Assembly: GCF_035582795.1 (NCBI RefSeq) | Contig: NC_134373.1 | Location: 37,170,501 to 37,234,500, forward strand | Length of the DNA stretch: 64,000 nucleotides | Reading direction: 5' to 3' | Source: Mycteria americana | Lineage: Eukaryota > Chordata > Aves > Ciconiiformes > Ciconiidae | Part shown: piece after piece, positions 41,400 through 52,200 of the stretch | How positions within the stretch are numbered: the stretch's first letter is position 1 | How the letters are laid out: the number at the start of each line of letters is the position of its first letter | The notes under the pieces: generated by a model | What the model was told of the DNA's origin: nothing | Databases searched by the model: none | What the model saw: only the letters and a program-made list of their open reading frames with translations | Made by a program: the position numbers and the translations under genes

Positions 41400-41615
41400 C
41401 TGAACCTGGAGGCAGGAAGCTTGTGTTTCAATCTCCGGACGGATTTCATGCCTTACGATAAATATCATCCCATCTCTCTGCCTTCATTTCTTCACTGCTT
41501 CTTCTTGCCTTTGTAAGAGATAAGCTGTCTGAGGCAGGAACACTTGTTTGTCGCACGGTACCTAGCACACCGAAGTTCTGGTTTCATTTGGGATCTGTAG
41601 ATGCTATGGTGAGGT
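41400..41615 (+). repeat. Probable ancient amniote SINE (MIR/CORE-SINE-like or L3/CR1-tail-like)
   Basis: The order of motifs matches a repeat pattern common in amniote genomes. A CTCTCTGCCTTCATTTCTTC-type segment (like 'cctcagtttc') comes first. It is followed by TTTGTAAGAGATAAGCTGTC, GAGGCAGGAACACTTGTTTG, CGGTACCTAGCACACCGAAG, TTCTGGTTTCATTTGGGATC and AGATGCTATGGT. I recall the family pattern 'taagct...ggggcagggac...tgt...gtacctagcacaatg...gtcctggt' but cannot assign a subfamily. Divergence from that pattern suggests an old insertion. Confidence 0.5.
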
Positions 41616-42810
41616 GAACAATCCTTGCATTAGGATTTACCAATATTTAATATTTCTGTAAAGAAAAAATAAGATGAGGAACATGAATGACACAACTGTG
41701 TCCATTAAAACATTATATACATTGTTCTTGTTGAATGGAAAACATCTGGTGAGCTAATTTTTGGAGCCTGAATAGGTTCTCCCCGGGGCATGGTGTTAGC
41801 ACAAAGGACAGGTATTCGTCTTAAAGGGCCTGATTGTCATATTTTTATACCAGCTTCATGTCAGTGGAGTTATTTCTCATTCTCAGTAGTCATAATTAGT
41901 TTCACACTCCACATAGTGTGAGAACGAACCTTCTTTAACAACGCAGAAGAAAGAACTGTGTGAAAAGCTGGAATAAATATTGTAGTGATTTCATTGTGCG
42001 TACAGTCACCTGGTACTTGCTAAGTTGGATATATGAATTAATTTTGCCTGAGTAACACCTAAACTTACTGACTGGGTATATAAAATAATGTAGGTTGCAT
42101 TGAATAACGCCTAGTTGAATTAGGTAAACTAAACTGAGATCATTCACTTCATGTATTTAAAAAGTGATGGATTCAGCACCCACCCTGCCTCCCCGTCCTG
42201 CAATCAATAAATATTCCCTCCTTAATTGAGGACTTAACCAAACTTCAGGTTTGGTTGTCTCTTGCACTAATTAAATTCCTGAAAATATGACTTAGATGGC
42301 TTTGAAAGTCAATGGGACTAACGCTCCGTGGGCAAAGCTTGTAGAGAGCGTATTAGTGATTATCTGGGGTTGTTGTGGAAGTACTGGAAGCTTCCTCAAC
42401 ACGGCACAGGGAACGGGATTAGAAGGTGGGTGAAAAGTGCAGCATTGGGAATCTGGTGTGGGCTAAATATACAATTGAAACTCAGTATTGGCTAATTTTG
42501 CAGAGCCACTGCGTATTTAATAACATACGTGGAAAACCCGGTCTCCCTCTGTCTCAGAGCTCTAGGCGATGCCTTTCCACGGGCTTTTAAACCTCCACGG
42601 GGTCTGGAGCTGCGTATGGCTGTCGGGCCAGGCGAACCGGCCCAGGAGCTGAGGGCGAAGCCGGAGCCACCGCGGCCAGGGCGAGAGCGAGGGCGCGGGC
42701 ACGGCCGAGCCCGCCGGCGCCGGGGGAACCCGCCCGGTTCAGCCGAGCCAGCCCCGCCGAGCTCCCGCCCCGCCGTCGGGCCCGCCGTGCGCCGGCGGAC
42801 CCCGGGCCGA

Positions 42811-42850
42811 GGCGCGGCGCGGCGCGGCGAGGCGAGGCGAGGCGGGGCGT
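42811..42850. repeat. GGCGN pentanucleotide tandem repeat, 8 units
   Basis: Eight consecutive 5-bp units read GGCGC three times, GGCGA three times, then GGCGG and GGCGT. They lie in the promoter just upstream of the presumed first exon. The last two units create a GC-box-like GGCGGGGCG. Confidence 0.9.
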
Positions 42851-42950
42851 CCCGTCCCGCCCCACCGCCACCGCCGCCGCGGCGCGGAGCCGCCCGCAGA
42901 GGGCGTCAGACGGCGCCGGTTCCTCCGCCGGAGCGGAGCCCTCGCGGCGG

Positions 42951-43045
42951 TGCCGGGATGGGCGGGCGGCTGCCGCCGAGCCTCCATCTTCGCTCCGCCC
43001 GCGGCAGCGCGCCGCCGCGCCCCTCCGCGCCGCGGGGCTGAGCGG
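42951..43045 (+). other. Putative first exon (5' UTR) of an unidentified gene; start approximate
   Basis: The 3' boundary is a strong consensus donor, CGG|GTGAGT, with GT at 43,046. The 5' boundary is not visible and is set arbitrarily near the YY1-like and GC-box cluster. The segment holds a short upstream ORF: ATG at 42,958, 27 codons, stopping at TGA 43,039-43,041, four bases before the donor. If transcription starts upstream of it, the exon is a 5' UTR and translation must begin in a later exon. An alternative first exon ends at GTGGGT (43,250) and has its own ATG at 43,196. I cannot name the gene, and neither exon is confirmed. Confidence 0.5.
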
Positions 43046-43116
43046 GTGAGTGCGCGCCCCTCCCGCGGGAGCGGCCGGCGCCGCCCCAGCGCCCGCCCGG
43101 GCTCGCCCGCGGCGCC

Positions 43117-43158
43117 GGCCCCGGCCCCGGCCCCGGCCCCGGCACCGGCCCCGGCACG
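43117..43158. repeat. GGCCCC hexanucleotide repeat (GGGGCC on minus strand)
   Basis: Four perfect GGCCCC units (43,117-43,140) are followed by GGCACC, another GGCCCC and GGCACG. The tract lies about 70 bases downstream of the presumed first donor. Read in the three + frames it gives Gly-Pro, Ala-Pro and Pro-Arg alternations. The minus strand is a GGGGCC tract with quadruplex potential. Confidence 0.95.
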
Positions 43159-43195
43159 GCAGACCTCCCCGCCGCAGCGGACCGCGCCGGGCTCG

Positions 43196-43249
43196 ATGTC
43201 GCGCCCCGGGCTGCGAGGAGGTGCGGCCGTCCCGGTGCCGGGGGAGCGG
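43196..43249 (+). CDS. Candidate alternative first coding exon (18 codons)
   Basis: The ATG at 43,196 opens a frame of 18 codons, MSRPGLRGGAAVPVPGER, that ends exactly at a possible donor CGG|GTGGGT (43,250) in phase 0. The start context (GCTCGATGT) is weak, with C at -3 (CTCGATG). Composition is dictated by the island, so the open frame itself is weak evidence. Its phase matches the candidate exon at 44,737, which is why I record it. It is unidentified and may be chance. Confidence 0.15.
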
Positions 43250-43625
43250 GTGGGTCCGGGGGCCCGGGGGGGGAAGGCGGGTGGACGGTACCCGGCGGGT
43301 CGCGCCGCGCGGGAGAAGTTGCTGTGGTTTTCGGGACCGCTCCGGCTGAAATTCCTCGGCTCGCTCCGGGGCGGGGGAGCCCCGCCGCCCGCAGCCGCCG
43401 GCCCCGGCTCCTCCGAGGCGGCCCGGCTCCTGCCCGGCGTGGGGAGCGCGGCTCCGCGGGAGGCGGCCGGGCTGCGGGGGCAGCGGGCGGCGGGCGGGGA
43501 CGGCCCCGGGGCACCCTCGGCTCCGGGAAAGCGGTGAAGTTTTAATAGGTATTAGGCAGTTAGGGCAGCGCGCCGCCGCGTTATCGCCTGCTTGGGCTCG
43601 GCACGGTAACTGCTGCAAACTCCTG

Positions 43626-44736
43626 GCTGCTAAAGAGCTCTTCAAAGTAGCCCAGGGTCTGCTCGCAGGGCTGTCTCTTCTGGGGCTTGTGCTTTTTGCC
43701 ATGCCGGATGGCTTATAAAATCACACTTTTTCACCCACCCACCCACCCTCAGTCACGGTATTGAAATGTGTTTGAGTCGTCTTTTTCCCTCCATTGATTC
43801 TCCAGTCGGTGATTTTAAGTAAGGCACTCTAATACGCTTCTTCCTTGTACCATTCGTTACTTTGAACGTTCGTTCTTAATTTGTCGTGCGTGTCCTTTTA
43901 TTTATTTTGTGTATTGCTATTCATTCAAGGTCAAACCGTATAGAGTTTGGACTTTATTTGTGTGAAGATGTGAATGAGGACTAGCTGTAGATGTGTTCCT
44001 TCCCTCCTCCTCTCTCCCTCCCTCCCACTCGTGTGCCTGCCTGAGCATTTCTGGAGAAGGCTTTTAAAAGAATAGATGAGGGTCATAAAAGTACCTGCTG
44101 ACCGCTGCCTCCAGCTCTTTTGTATAATTGAAATATATTGTTTAATTCCTCTAATAGAAACAAAAAAACAGCTGAAAGAATTGATTTCCTGAGAATGTAA
44201 TCTTTGAAAGAAGTTGTGCAGGGGATGTCTTCATTGTCTGTGCGGGTGAGTGGGATAATGTACCTGTGAGAACTAGGTAGCGCTGAAAGTATGTGAGAGA
44301 GGACGTGGTGACTGAGAGCGCTGCTGTTTCTTGTGCCTTGTGTCACGCAGGTGCCTTGCGTGGGTGTTCAACTTGCATCATAAAATCTTTAAGGAAACTG
44401 ATTAAAAAAAGTGGTGAACTCTTTAGGTTCTGGATGGATTTCAGTGGACTTTAAGTAATGTCTTGTCAAAGATGAAAGAGATGGCATTAAAGTAACGTGC
44501 TTGAGTACAGGGATCCTTCTCAAGGAAGATGGGCATGGGTACGTCAGGGTGTGTGATGTGTGTGCCGCGCTGCCTGTTGGCTTGGCTGGTTCGCGGGGGT
44601 GTGACCAGCTCAAAATGCATAACATCACGTCTTTGCGGGAGTAGGCTCTTGGTGTTAAGTGCTAAATTTTTCTAAGGATGGAAGCGGAGAGGTTCTGTGC
44701 CTGCCTGTACCTTACACATTTGCCGGTTGGTTTTAG
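43626..44736 (+). other. Presumed intron 1 sequence
   Basis: Base composition returns to ordinary levels after the island. The stretch holds a CACC tetramer run (43,732-43,748) and a CT-rich run near 44,000-44,030. No gene is recognised. It is presumed intronic because of the donor at 43,046. Confidence 0.4.
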
Positions 44737-44799
44737 AGCATTGTGGAAGTTACTGCTTTAATTGATGCGAACATCAACAAGAGGAGCAATGATCCTGCT
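44737..44799 (+). CDS. Candidate internal exon, 63 bp, unidentified
   Basis: Acceptor TTGGTTTTAG|AGC and a full-consensus donor GCT|GTAAGT (44,800) bound 63 bases, an exact multiple of three. Only the phase-0 frame is open throughout: 21 codons starting SIVEVTALID and ending KRSNDPA, of ordinary protein composition. The other two frames contain stops. It lies about 1.7 kb downstream of the presumed first donor. Alternatively it is a 5' UTR exon, since an ATG in another frame occurs inside it, or a chance pairing of splice signals. I do not recognise the peptide. Confidence 0.35.
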
Positions 44800-47700
44800 G
44801 TAAGTCATGATGGTTTTGCTGCTTTCTTTGGTGGGACTGGGTAAAGTTTCATTGTTGATTATTACAAAAAGTATTTAGACGCTTCTCAGCAAAGCCTTTT
44901 CTGCAAAGTCGGGGAAGGGCAGGAGGTTGTACATTCTTGCCTTTTTGCCTTGGTTCTTTGAGGGGAAGCTGTGTCTACTCATCTTCATACATGAAAACAG
45001 AGATTTTTTTTTTTTCTGACTGTAGCATTTAAAAGCATTTTCTGAAGAATCAGAAATTAACACCGCTCATTAGTAAGCTTCTCTTCTGCTTTGCCATGAT
45101 GGTGTTTCAGAGATCCCATTTCACTCTGGTAACGGAAGACCAGGAGAGCTGTTGAGCTCCATCTGTATGCATTAGGGTAGGTGTTTGATTTGTACCCTGG
45201 GGCCATATTATCTGCTATTTCATTACTTCTGGATCAGTAATGATATTCAGGAAAACTGTATTTGTAGTGACTGCTTTCTAGGGACGTCTCTTCACTAGAA
45301 AGCCTTACCGATAAGGATCGCACTGATGCGTGTTTGCTGACACGCTGCTCTGGTAGGAGGCACTCAGGCTGCTGCTTTTAGCTGCCTTTGATGGCACAAA
45401 AGTTCTGAGGTTTGCGAGTAAGAAGTGGGGATTCCCACGGGTCTCCTTGCACTTCAATATAATTTGTGGGTTTTTTTTTTTTCCCTAACCAGTATTCAGT
45501 CTCTGACGTCTTGCCCTCAGACAGACGAGCAGAGCTCTCGTGCCTGTTTTAGACACTTGCTCCTTTTGTATTTGGGCACAGCAGCAACTATCCCAGTGGC
45601 TGGTAACAGAGGAGAGCACATGAGGAGCCTGAGCTGGAGCGGGTGCAACATGCCAGATGCTGCGGGTACCCTGTGCCAAGCTCGCTGCTGAATAACAGCA
45701 CAAAGGTAGCGACGTGAGAGTGGTTTTGGGGAGTGGAAAAACCAGGTGGTGGTTGCACTTCGGAAGCTTTTGATTCCCCGTTCCTTTTGGTAGGTGGGCA
45801 GGAGGGTCGTGGTGGAAGATGTGCTGTGCTGTGAATGGTCCTGTCAAGGTGTCCAAGGCAACTAAGCTCGTCTGGCTGCACAGGCTGTAAGCAGAATGGG
45901 ATAAGAAAATAAAAAAAAAAAACCAAACCAAAAAACCCCTGAGTTGACAGTGCTGCACCAACAGCCTGAATACCTGTGCCTGTTCTGCTTCCCTGCCCTG
46001 CAATGCTGCTTGCACCCACATACATTAACCGAAAGGGATTACGAAAGCTGAGCAGATGCTGTTGCAGATTAAAGAGGTGATGGAAATGCCTCCAGGGCAG
46101 GGGGTTGTTCAGGGAGGTAAGTTCTCCATTCTCTGTTAGAGGTATATGCTGTGCTTTAATGGTGGGTGCTGTGCCAGGGCTGGATGCTGGCGATGGGCTG
46201 GATAGGGGGAAAGCAGAAACCTGTCTGCTCGAGCTGCCTGATGCGAAGGAGGTTCTGGGAACTTCTTGGGGCATTTTGTAGGTGAGGGGAGCTGTCCTGC
46301 TGGACTGCCTCAAAGTGTATTCAAAAAGTAGGCGTCTAGGTTGTCAATTGTGAGGAACTTCCTTGAATCTTGAGGGTTTATGTTTCAGTATTGCCTGGCA
46401 ATAGCGAAATGGTGAGTTGAAAGACTGAAATGGTGAGACAAAAGCATCGTTTTCACAAAACGCAGCTGCTTTGTTGTTTATTAACACAATAGAAAATGAA
46501 AATTTGTCTTGTCCTGGCTGTGGTTCAGAGGCTCCCGTGTTACCGGTGCGGCTGAAGAAAGGCAGTGCTGCTGGGACTGCCTAGGGGCGAGAGCTTATGT
46601 GGTTTGCCTGTAAACAAGGGATGTTTAGAAGCTACGGATGGGCTGTCTGGCCTCGTTATAATTGAGTTTCACGATACGACGGAATCAAACTTCCTGGCCA
46701 AAAATCTCTGTGCTGTCATGGTGTGTTGCTCGCCGTGTTCTGGGTCCTCCCATGCCATGAGGTTTTGCCCACATGTCACTCCAGCTTTTTGCCTGAGCTT
46801 TGAAAATCTTAATTTATTACTGAGATAGCATTCCAGATATTGGTAAAGCTACCTTTTCTGTTATTTGCCTCAAGATCATGTAAAGTAAACAGGAGGGTGT
46901 GCTGTGAAATGGAGGTGTGATTGCCAGGCGAGGCCCAGACAGTGCCGACGGATGCTGAACCTGGGGTGCTCCTGCTGGAAGCCCTGCATCCCACCACATC
47001 CAAAGCTGCTTCCAGGGTGGTGATGAAGTGGGTACTGTGGTAGGGGAAACAGATAAAGCACTGCAGGCAAAATAAAGTACTGTTTATTTGCAAAAAAAAA
47101 AAATCCCAGGGATTTGTGCCACAGGATAAAAAAGTTGTGTGTGTCATTTCAAACCAGGAACTCTGCAAGGAAGGCAGGTGTCTCTGCTGGCTCTGTGAGT
47201 CTGCAGAGGTCCAGCCCGAGTCACTGACGAACTGTCCTGCCTTACTTCTGCATCTGAGCACAAGCGCTCGTTGTCTGCAGTCTTGTTTTGAACATGAGAA
47301 CCAGCAAATACTGTGCTTTGGACTAGCAAGCTTACCATAAACATGCTGGTAATGCTATTTCTGCTTTGAATAGCTCCTTATTGAGTCATCTTTAGGCATT
47401 CCTTTGTACTTCTGCTGTATTTAGCTTAAGCACTTGAGTACTTGGACATGCTGCATCATTTTTGTTGGGAATGCTTTTAGTTGCACTCCTTTCTATTATG
47501 TTTTTTATTTGTTAAGCTTTTATTCTGACTAAAACAACATCTTCTAATTTTTTGGGGAAAGCTTTTTGGTTGCTTCTCTCTCTTCTGTTGAGTCTCATCT
47601 AGCTAATGCTCATATTTTAGGTCTGAAAATAAGGTAGCTACTTTAAAAGGCTTTTTTTTTTTTTTCACCTGCACTCAGCTATTTTGAGAAAGCGTATGAA

Positions 47701-49185
47701 ATGGGTGAGGGAAGAGAGATTCAAGGACCACCGAGAAAGCAAAGAAAAAACTGTATTAATGATGTAGTAAATTCTACCTGCCTAAGCTGTCTTCATCTTA
47801 CCCGGTGGATTTTGCCTCCCTGTACTTGCCCGCCTGTTACAGCACTGTCCCCTTTGCTTAGGGTTGGAAACTGGCCCTCTGTGGGACTGCTGAGCGGAGC
47901 CAGAACGTGTGTGTGATGTATGGTGTCCATGCATGTGCAGGGCAGGTGCTAGCGGAGAGGGAATAACATGCAAGATAATCTGCTGTCCGATACCTGCAGC
48001 GGCTCCAGTGTCCCTTGGTGATGCAGACTGCCCGTGGATAAAGACAGAGCCTGTAAACCCAGTTGTAGAGCAGTAAAGTATGAAAAGTATTTCAGCTGAG
48101 GTGACGTGACCCGAAAGGGTAGTATGAACAAGGAGAGAGGGATAATAAATGGTTTTATAAAAGAAATGAACATTTAAAACTACTTAAAAACTACTAGAAA
48201 GTGAGGAATAGTCACCCTCCTGGCTCAGTTGCTGAAATAGAAAATCTAAGTGTTTCTGCGGAAAAGGGATATTCTGGTAGTGAATAGTGGGTATTTTTGA
48301 AAAGTTGGAGATAGTCTAAATTAACGTGGCAAAATTCTGCTCCCAGCCTGGCTCAGAGTGAGGGGGGACTCCTGTCTGTCTTCAGGTTGCCAAGAACGGA
48401 CAGAAAGACGTTACGTGACATTTGGCTCTTTCAGACTGGCATAGCCTTCCAAAAGAAAGATCAAATGAAACAATCTTTTCAGTTGTTAGGTATAATTGTG
48501 GCCGTTCCTGATCCATCTCCCACAATAGCTCATAGTTCCTATTGGTGTTGTTTCAGCACATGGTGAGAGCAGCGTGGGCTTCTGTCTGCTGTGTTTTGAA
48601 CAGGAGATTGTGGAGAGTGGAACTCGCCAGAGCAGTGTTTGTAGGATATATCAATATATATATTAAAAAAAGTGTTTTTTTTTTTTTTTTTAATACATGT
48701 ATAACAGGAGAGTGATATTCCGTCTCTAGACAGAAGTTTTTTTCTTTGCTTAGGCACCTATTCTTACTGAATTGCTGGGTTTTCATTGCAAAATTGGTGT
48801 CAGCAGACAGTAGAGAGCAGAGCAGTGAGGCTGAGGGTACTGCAATATGGGGGTAATGACTGCTGGGCATTAATGTATGCCTGCTGAGATACTTAGAAAA
48901 CTGTAGGCTGCAAATATTTAAGATTCTGTAATTAATTTCAGATATCTGTAGTAAACAAAATATACAGCTTTAGTAGCGGCGAGAGCAGTGAAGTCTGTGA
49001 TTGCAACTATCTCAAGCAATGATGTCCAGTTTGTGTAGCATCAGTTTTTAGTGTGTGGTATTCGTTCATGAAAGAAAAAACTTGGGTGGTGGGAGGCTTG
49101 ACAGATATGGCAAACATTATTTTACAAAACCATCCCAACAGAAACACAGTAGGATTTCTTCTTGTGTTTTGTTTTGGTGTTTTTG

Positions 49186-49213
49186 TTTTTTTTTTTTTTT
49201 TGTGTGTGTGTGT
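49186..49213. repeat. T16 run followed by (TG)6
   Basis: A long T homopolymer passes directly into a TG dinucleotide repeat. It is a simple microsatellite. Confidence 0.9.
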
Positions 49214-52200
49214 CTTGTTTTGCTACTTAAAAATTCAGCTGTGCTCCATCCTGTGAAATGTTTTAAAACCGTCAGGAAGATAACCTGTCCTGTGTAGGAA
49301 TATGTATTGAATTATATTACAGTAGTTAATAAAACAGAGAATACGCCCACAGCAAAAAATGTAATGGATGGAAGAGCGACCTGAAGATGTAGCACAATAA
49401 AGGTGAGTGCAATTCAGCTGTTAATGAATGGGATTAAAACTGGTGTTTATGAGCGCGGGAGGCTTTCCACTGGGATGGAGTCTGTTTTGTGGCTGGCTTT
49501 TTGTCCCCTGTGGGTTGAAACAGAGCTCTCTTCCAGAGCCTTTCTGAAGCTCAGCACGGATGATTTGTATTCTCCTGGAGAGTAATTTGTCAGGAGATGA
49601 ACGGCAATATGCTCTGTTTGCTGGAACAGCAGAGACAAGTCCAGTTAAAGGCTTATTTTTTGGGGTAAAGTAATTTTTAAACTTTCCATCAAAAAAAGTC
49701 ATAAATACCTGTGCTTGGCCTAGATTTTTTCCATCTCAAGTACTTTAGTGGCAAGTTCAGGTGCTGCATAAAACAGAGAGACCCAGAGCTTCCAGTTGGG
49801 GAGGACACAACTTGGTCCGTGGAGAGCTTATTGCTAGGGAGAGGTCACCATTTTAGAAGTAGTAAAATGATTTGGGAACTTGATAAATTTTGTCTAAACA
49901 TTGCAGGATTTCATTATAGTATTTTTAAGTAAAACTTTGATTCAAAATGGAAATTGAAACAAAATAAGGAAAAGGTTAAATTTCCCCAAAACGAAGAGGT
50001 CATTTTTCTGGAATAAAACTTGGCTGCCTCTAAATGAAAGCTTTAGTGTTGCTTTCTACCAGAAGCAAGAAAGAAAATAAGCATTCAGTTCTAGTTCAGT
50101 TCTTATTTTGGGAAGGGAGGTGGGTTTTTTTTTTTCCTTTTATTTTTTTCCTCCCAGTTTGTCCATTGAACAGAAAAGCCTGTTAATCTCCAGGTCCAAC
50201 TCTGGGAGCGTTGAGGATTGCTGTCTTCCTGTTACTGCTGCTTTGGTGTTAAGCTGGGAATGATTCTCTCCTCTTCTTCTCCAGTATCACGTCTAAGTCA
50301 GATATTAAAAACATACATTTGATAGAGTAGCTCTCGAATAAGTTATCTTCTGAGGCTTTTGTTAAAACTTCTCAGTTCTAGATGATGCTCTGGTTCATTT
50401 GTTGTATCCCTGGAGCTTGGGGCTGGAATTTGGTAAGGAAGGATTTCTTTGCAGAGGCTGCTTCAGTACCTTATTAATTTGTCTTGTTTTGCTGAACACA
50501 GAGAGATGTGAAATGAGTCCGAGATGTTTGGTCAGTGTACTGAAATGATAAAGAAAACGTGGACTGGGACAATGCCCTGCACTGAAGCTAACCTGGTGGA
50601 AGAATGAGCAAATAGAGAGTAGCTTTACAAGTTGACAGGGAGCGGTGAGATAAATGTGTGGTTTATAGAAAGGAAACAGTAGAATGTGTTTAAAATAACA
50701 GAAAATTGCTCGTACTAGGAAGTTTGCAAAGATGACAGAAATTTGGTATTAGGACCAGGGAAAAGGAGATGTGCGAGTGACAACCAGGAGATGGTTGCAA
50801 TTTGTAACGGAGATGCGATATGATGGGAAGGAGTTTTGGTGAGTGCAAACGAGAAAGAGGAGAGGCAAACAAGCGAGCTGGTGTCGAGAAACAGATTTGA
50901 ACGGCAAATGTGTTCAGAAAACAAATGGGTTGGAGCCTCTGAATGACAAGGAGAGAAGAAAAGACATGAAAAAAAGACATGATGCAGCTTCGATTTTAGT
51001 GAGCTGCAACAAAAAGAGGATGTTTTGTGTCACTCTGACCATGATGGAAATAGGAACTAGAAAGGAGAGGAGAAACTTTAATGAACAAACAAGATGGAGA
51101 CAGAAATGATGGAGGCATGTCAAGATTTGTTTTTTTCCCTTAAAATAAAAAAACCCCTACTCCCACCCTTCCAAAAGCCAAGCCACCCCCCCTTCATTTT
51201 ATATATTTGGCTACATATATCATGTCAAATTTGTTTGATATATCTGCTTATATCATGTCTAATTTTGGCAGGAAGTATAACACTAATTACATTTACTGTC
51301 AAGTTGATTGCCTCTTCCCTGCGCAGCGCTAACTGAGCCTGGCTCGCGCTCTGTTTAAGTAGGTATAACTTTTTCCCTGGCTATTTGGAAGAGTCTCGGC
51401 TGTGGAATACCCTTTCTCTGGGTCTAGAGAAATATTAGCTTGTCAGTCTTCCAGATGAGCTGTAATGACTTTCATATCAGGAAAGGTTTAATGCAGAAAG
51501 GTATTGATGGGCTAGAATGATAAGATTGGACTTTTTTTTTTTGAGAGAGAGATTGGGAGGGGTTTTTTGGAGGGGTGCGAGGTATTTGGCACCTTGTAAA
51601 AGGTGGCATGTGTTAATTATACTTTGAAAAGAAAGTGGAAGATGCCTTTGTGGGTCAGTTCTGAAAATGACATGCTGTCTTGGTCTTCTAGGTATCAGCC
51701 TCTATATTTGGCAGTTTAAAAATACAAATTAGATGAAGACAACAAAGAATAAGTCTATTATTTTGATTCTGGGATGCTCCTTACGAATATTCCTGAAAGA
51801 GGCAGGAGGGAAGCTGAGTAAATAATTTGGTGGAGAAGAAGGGGGGCAGGAAGGCTGAGTGGGGAGTGGTGTTAGCAGGAATAAAGAAAATGGAACTTAG
51901 CACTGTGGCTTCACTGAAAATAGTCATAGCAAGAGTCATCCTCCTGCAGAGGGTGATGAGGGGGAATGCAGTGTGGGATGCAAAAGTTTGAAAATGCTTT
52001 CATAGCTGCATAAAGTGATTTGCCAAAATACCTCTGGAAGGCAGAACATCTAAACTGAAGTGATTTGGAAGGGCAGGCAGAATTGGGGAAGCGTCTGATC
52101 CTGCAGAGGAGCACATTTGGAGGTGAAAACTTTGGGAATTACTTTTCCAAAATTGACTCCAATTTGAGGTTAGGATGAATGCCTGTCTGCCTTTAGGAAG

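Larger units (their letters stand above)
33935..42589. other. Non-coding DNA upstream of the CpG island
   Basis: I see no coding gene here. The stretch contains the 13-bp repeat/hairpin at 34,835-34,879, a 12-bp tandem pair at 39,224-39,247 and a probable old SINE at 41,400-41,615. Open frames of up to 179 codons (near 40.7-41.2 kb) show no domain and are not flanked by convincing splice sites. It would be the 5' flank of the CpG-island gene. Confidence 0.55.
42590..43625 (+). promoter_or_regulatory. CpG island promoter
   Basis: About 1 kb of extremely GC- and CpG-rich DNA sits abruptly in AT-rich surroundings, the hallmark of a vertebrate housekeeping-type or developmental promoter. Sp1-type GC boxes are visible: CCGCCC at 42,730, 42,765 and 42,995, and GGGCGG at 42,960 and 42,964. 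A YY1-like core CCATCTT lies at 42,984-42,990. No TATA box is seen, as usual for this class, so initiation is probably dispersed. The donor GTGAGT at 43,046 points to transcription on the + strand. A divergent minus-strand transcript cannot be excluded. Long open frames on both strands here (up to 371 codons) reflect the shortage of A/T stop codons and are not genes. Confidence 0.9.

Noticed and set aside
43117-43158. Idea that the gene is C9orf72 because of the GGGGCC-type repeat
   Set aside because: The hexamer is antisense to the presumed gene, no C9orf72 coding sequence is seen, and GC-rich hexamers are common in CpG islands.
42587-43702. 371-codon minus-strand ORF and several 170-200 codon ORFs on both strands
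   Set aside because: They lie in the CpG island, where stop codons are rare because of composition. The translations are Arg/Pro/Gly/Ala low complexity, and both strands and several frames are open at once.
45588-46313. 241-codon minus-strand ORF and an overlapping 178-codon ORF
   Set aside because: Two overlapping frames are open on the same strand, Ser/Pro/Thr-rich, with no domain and no splice-bounded structure.
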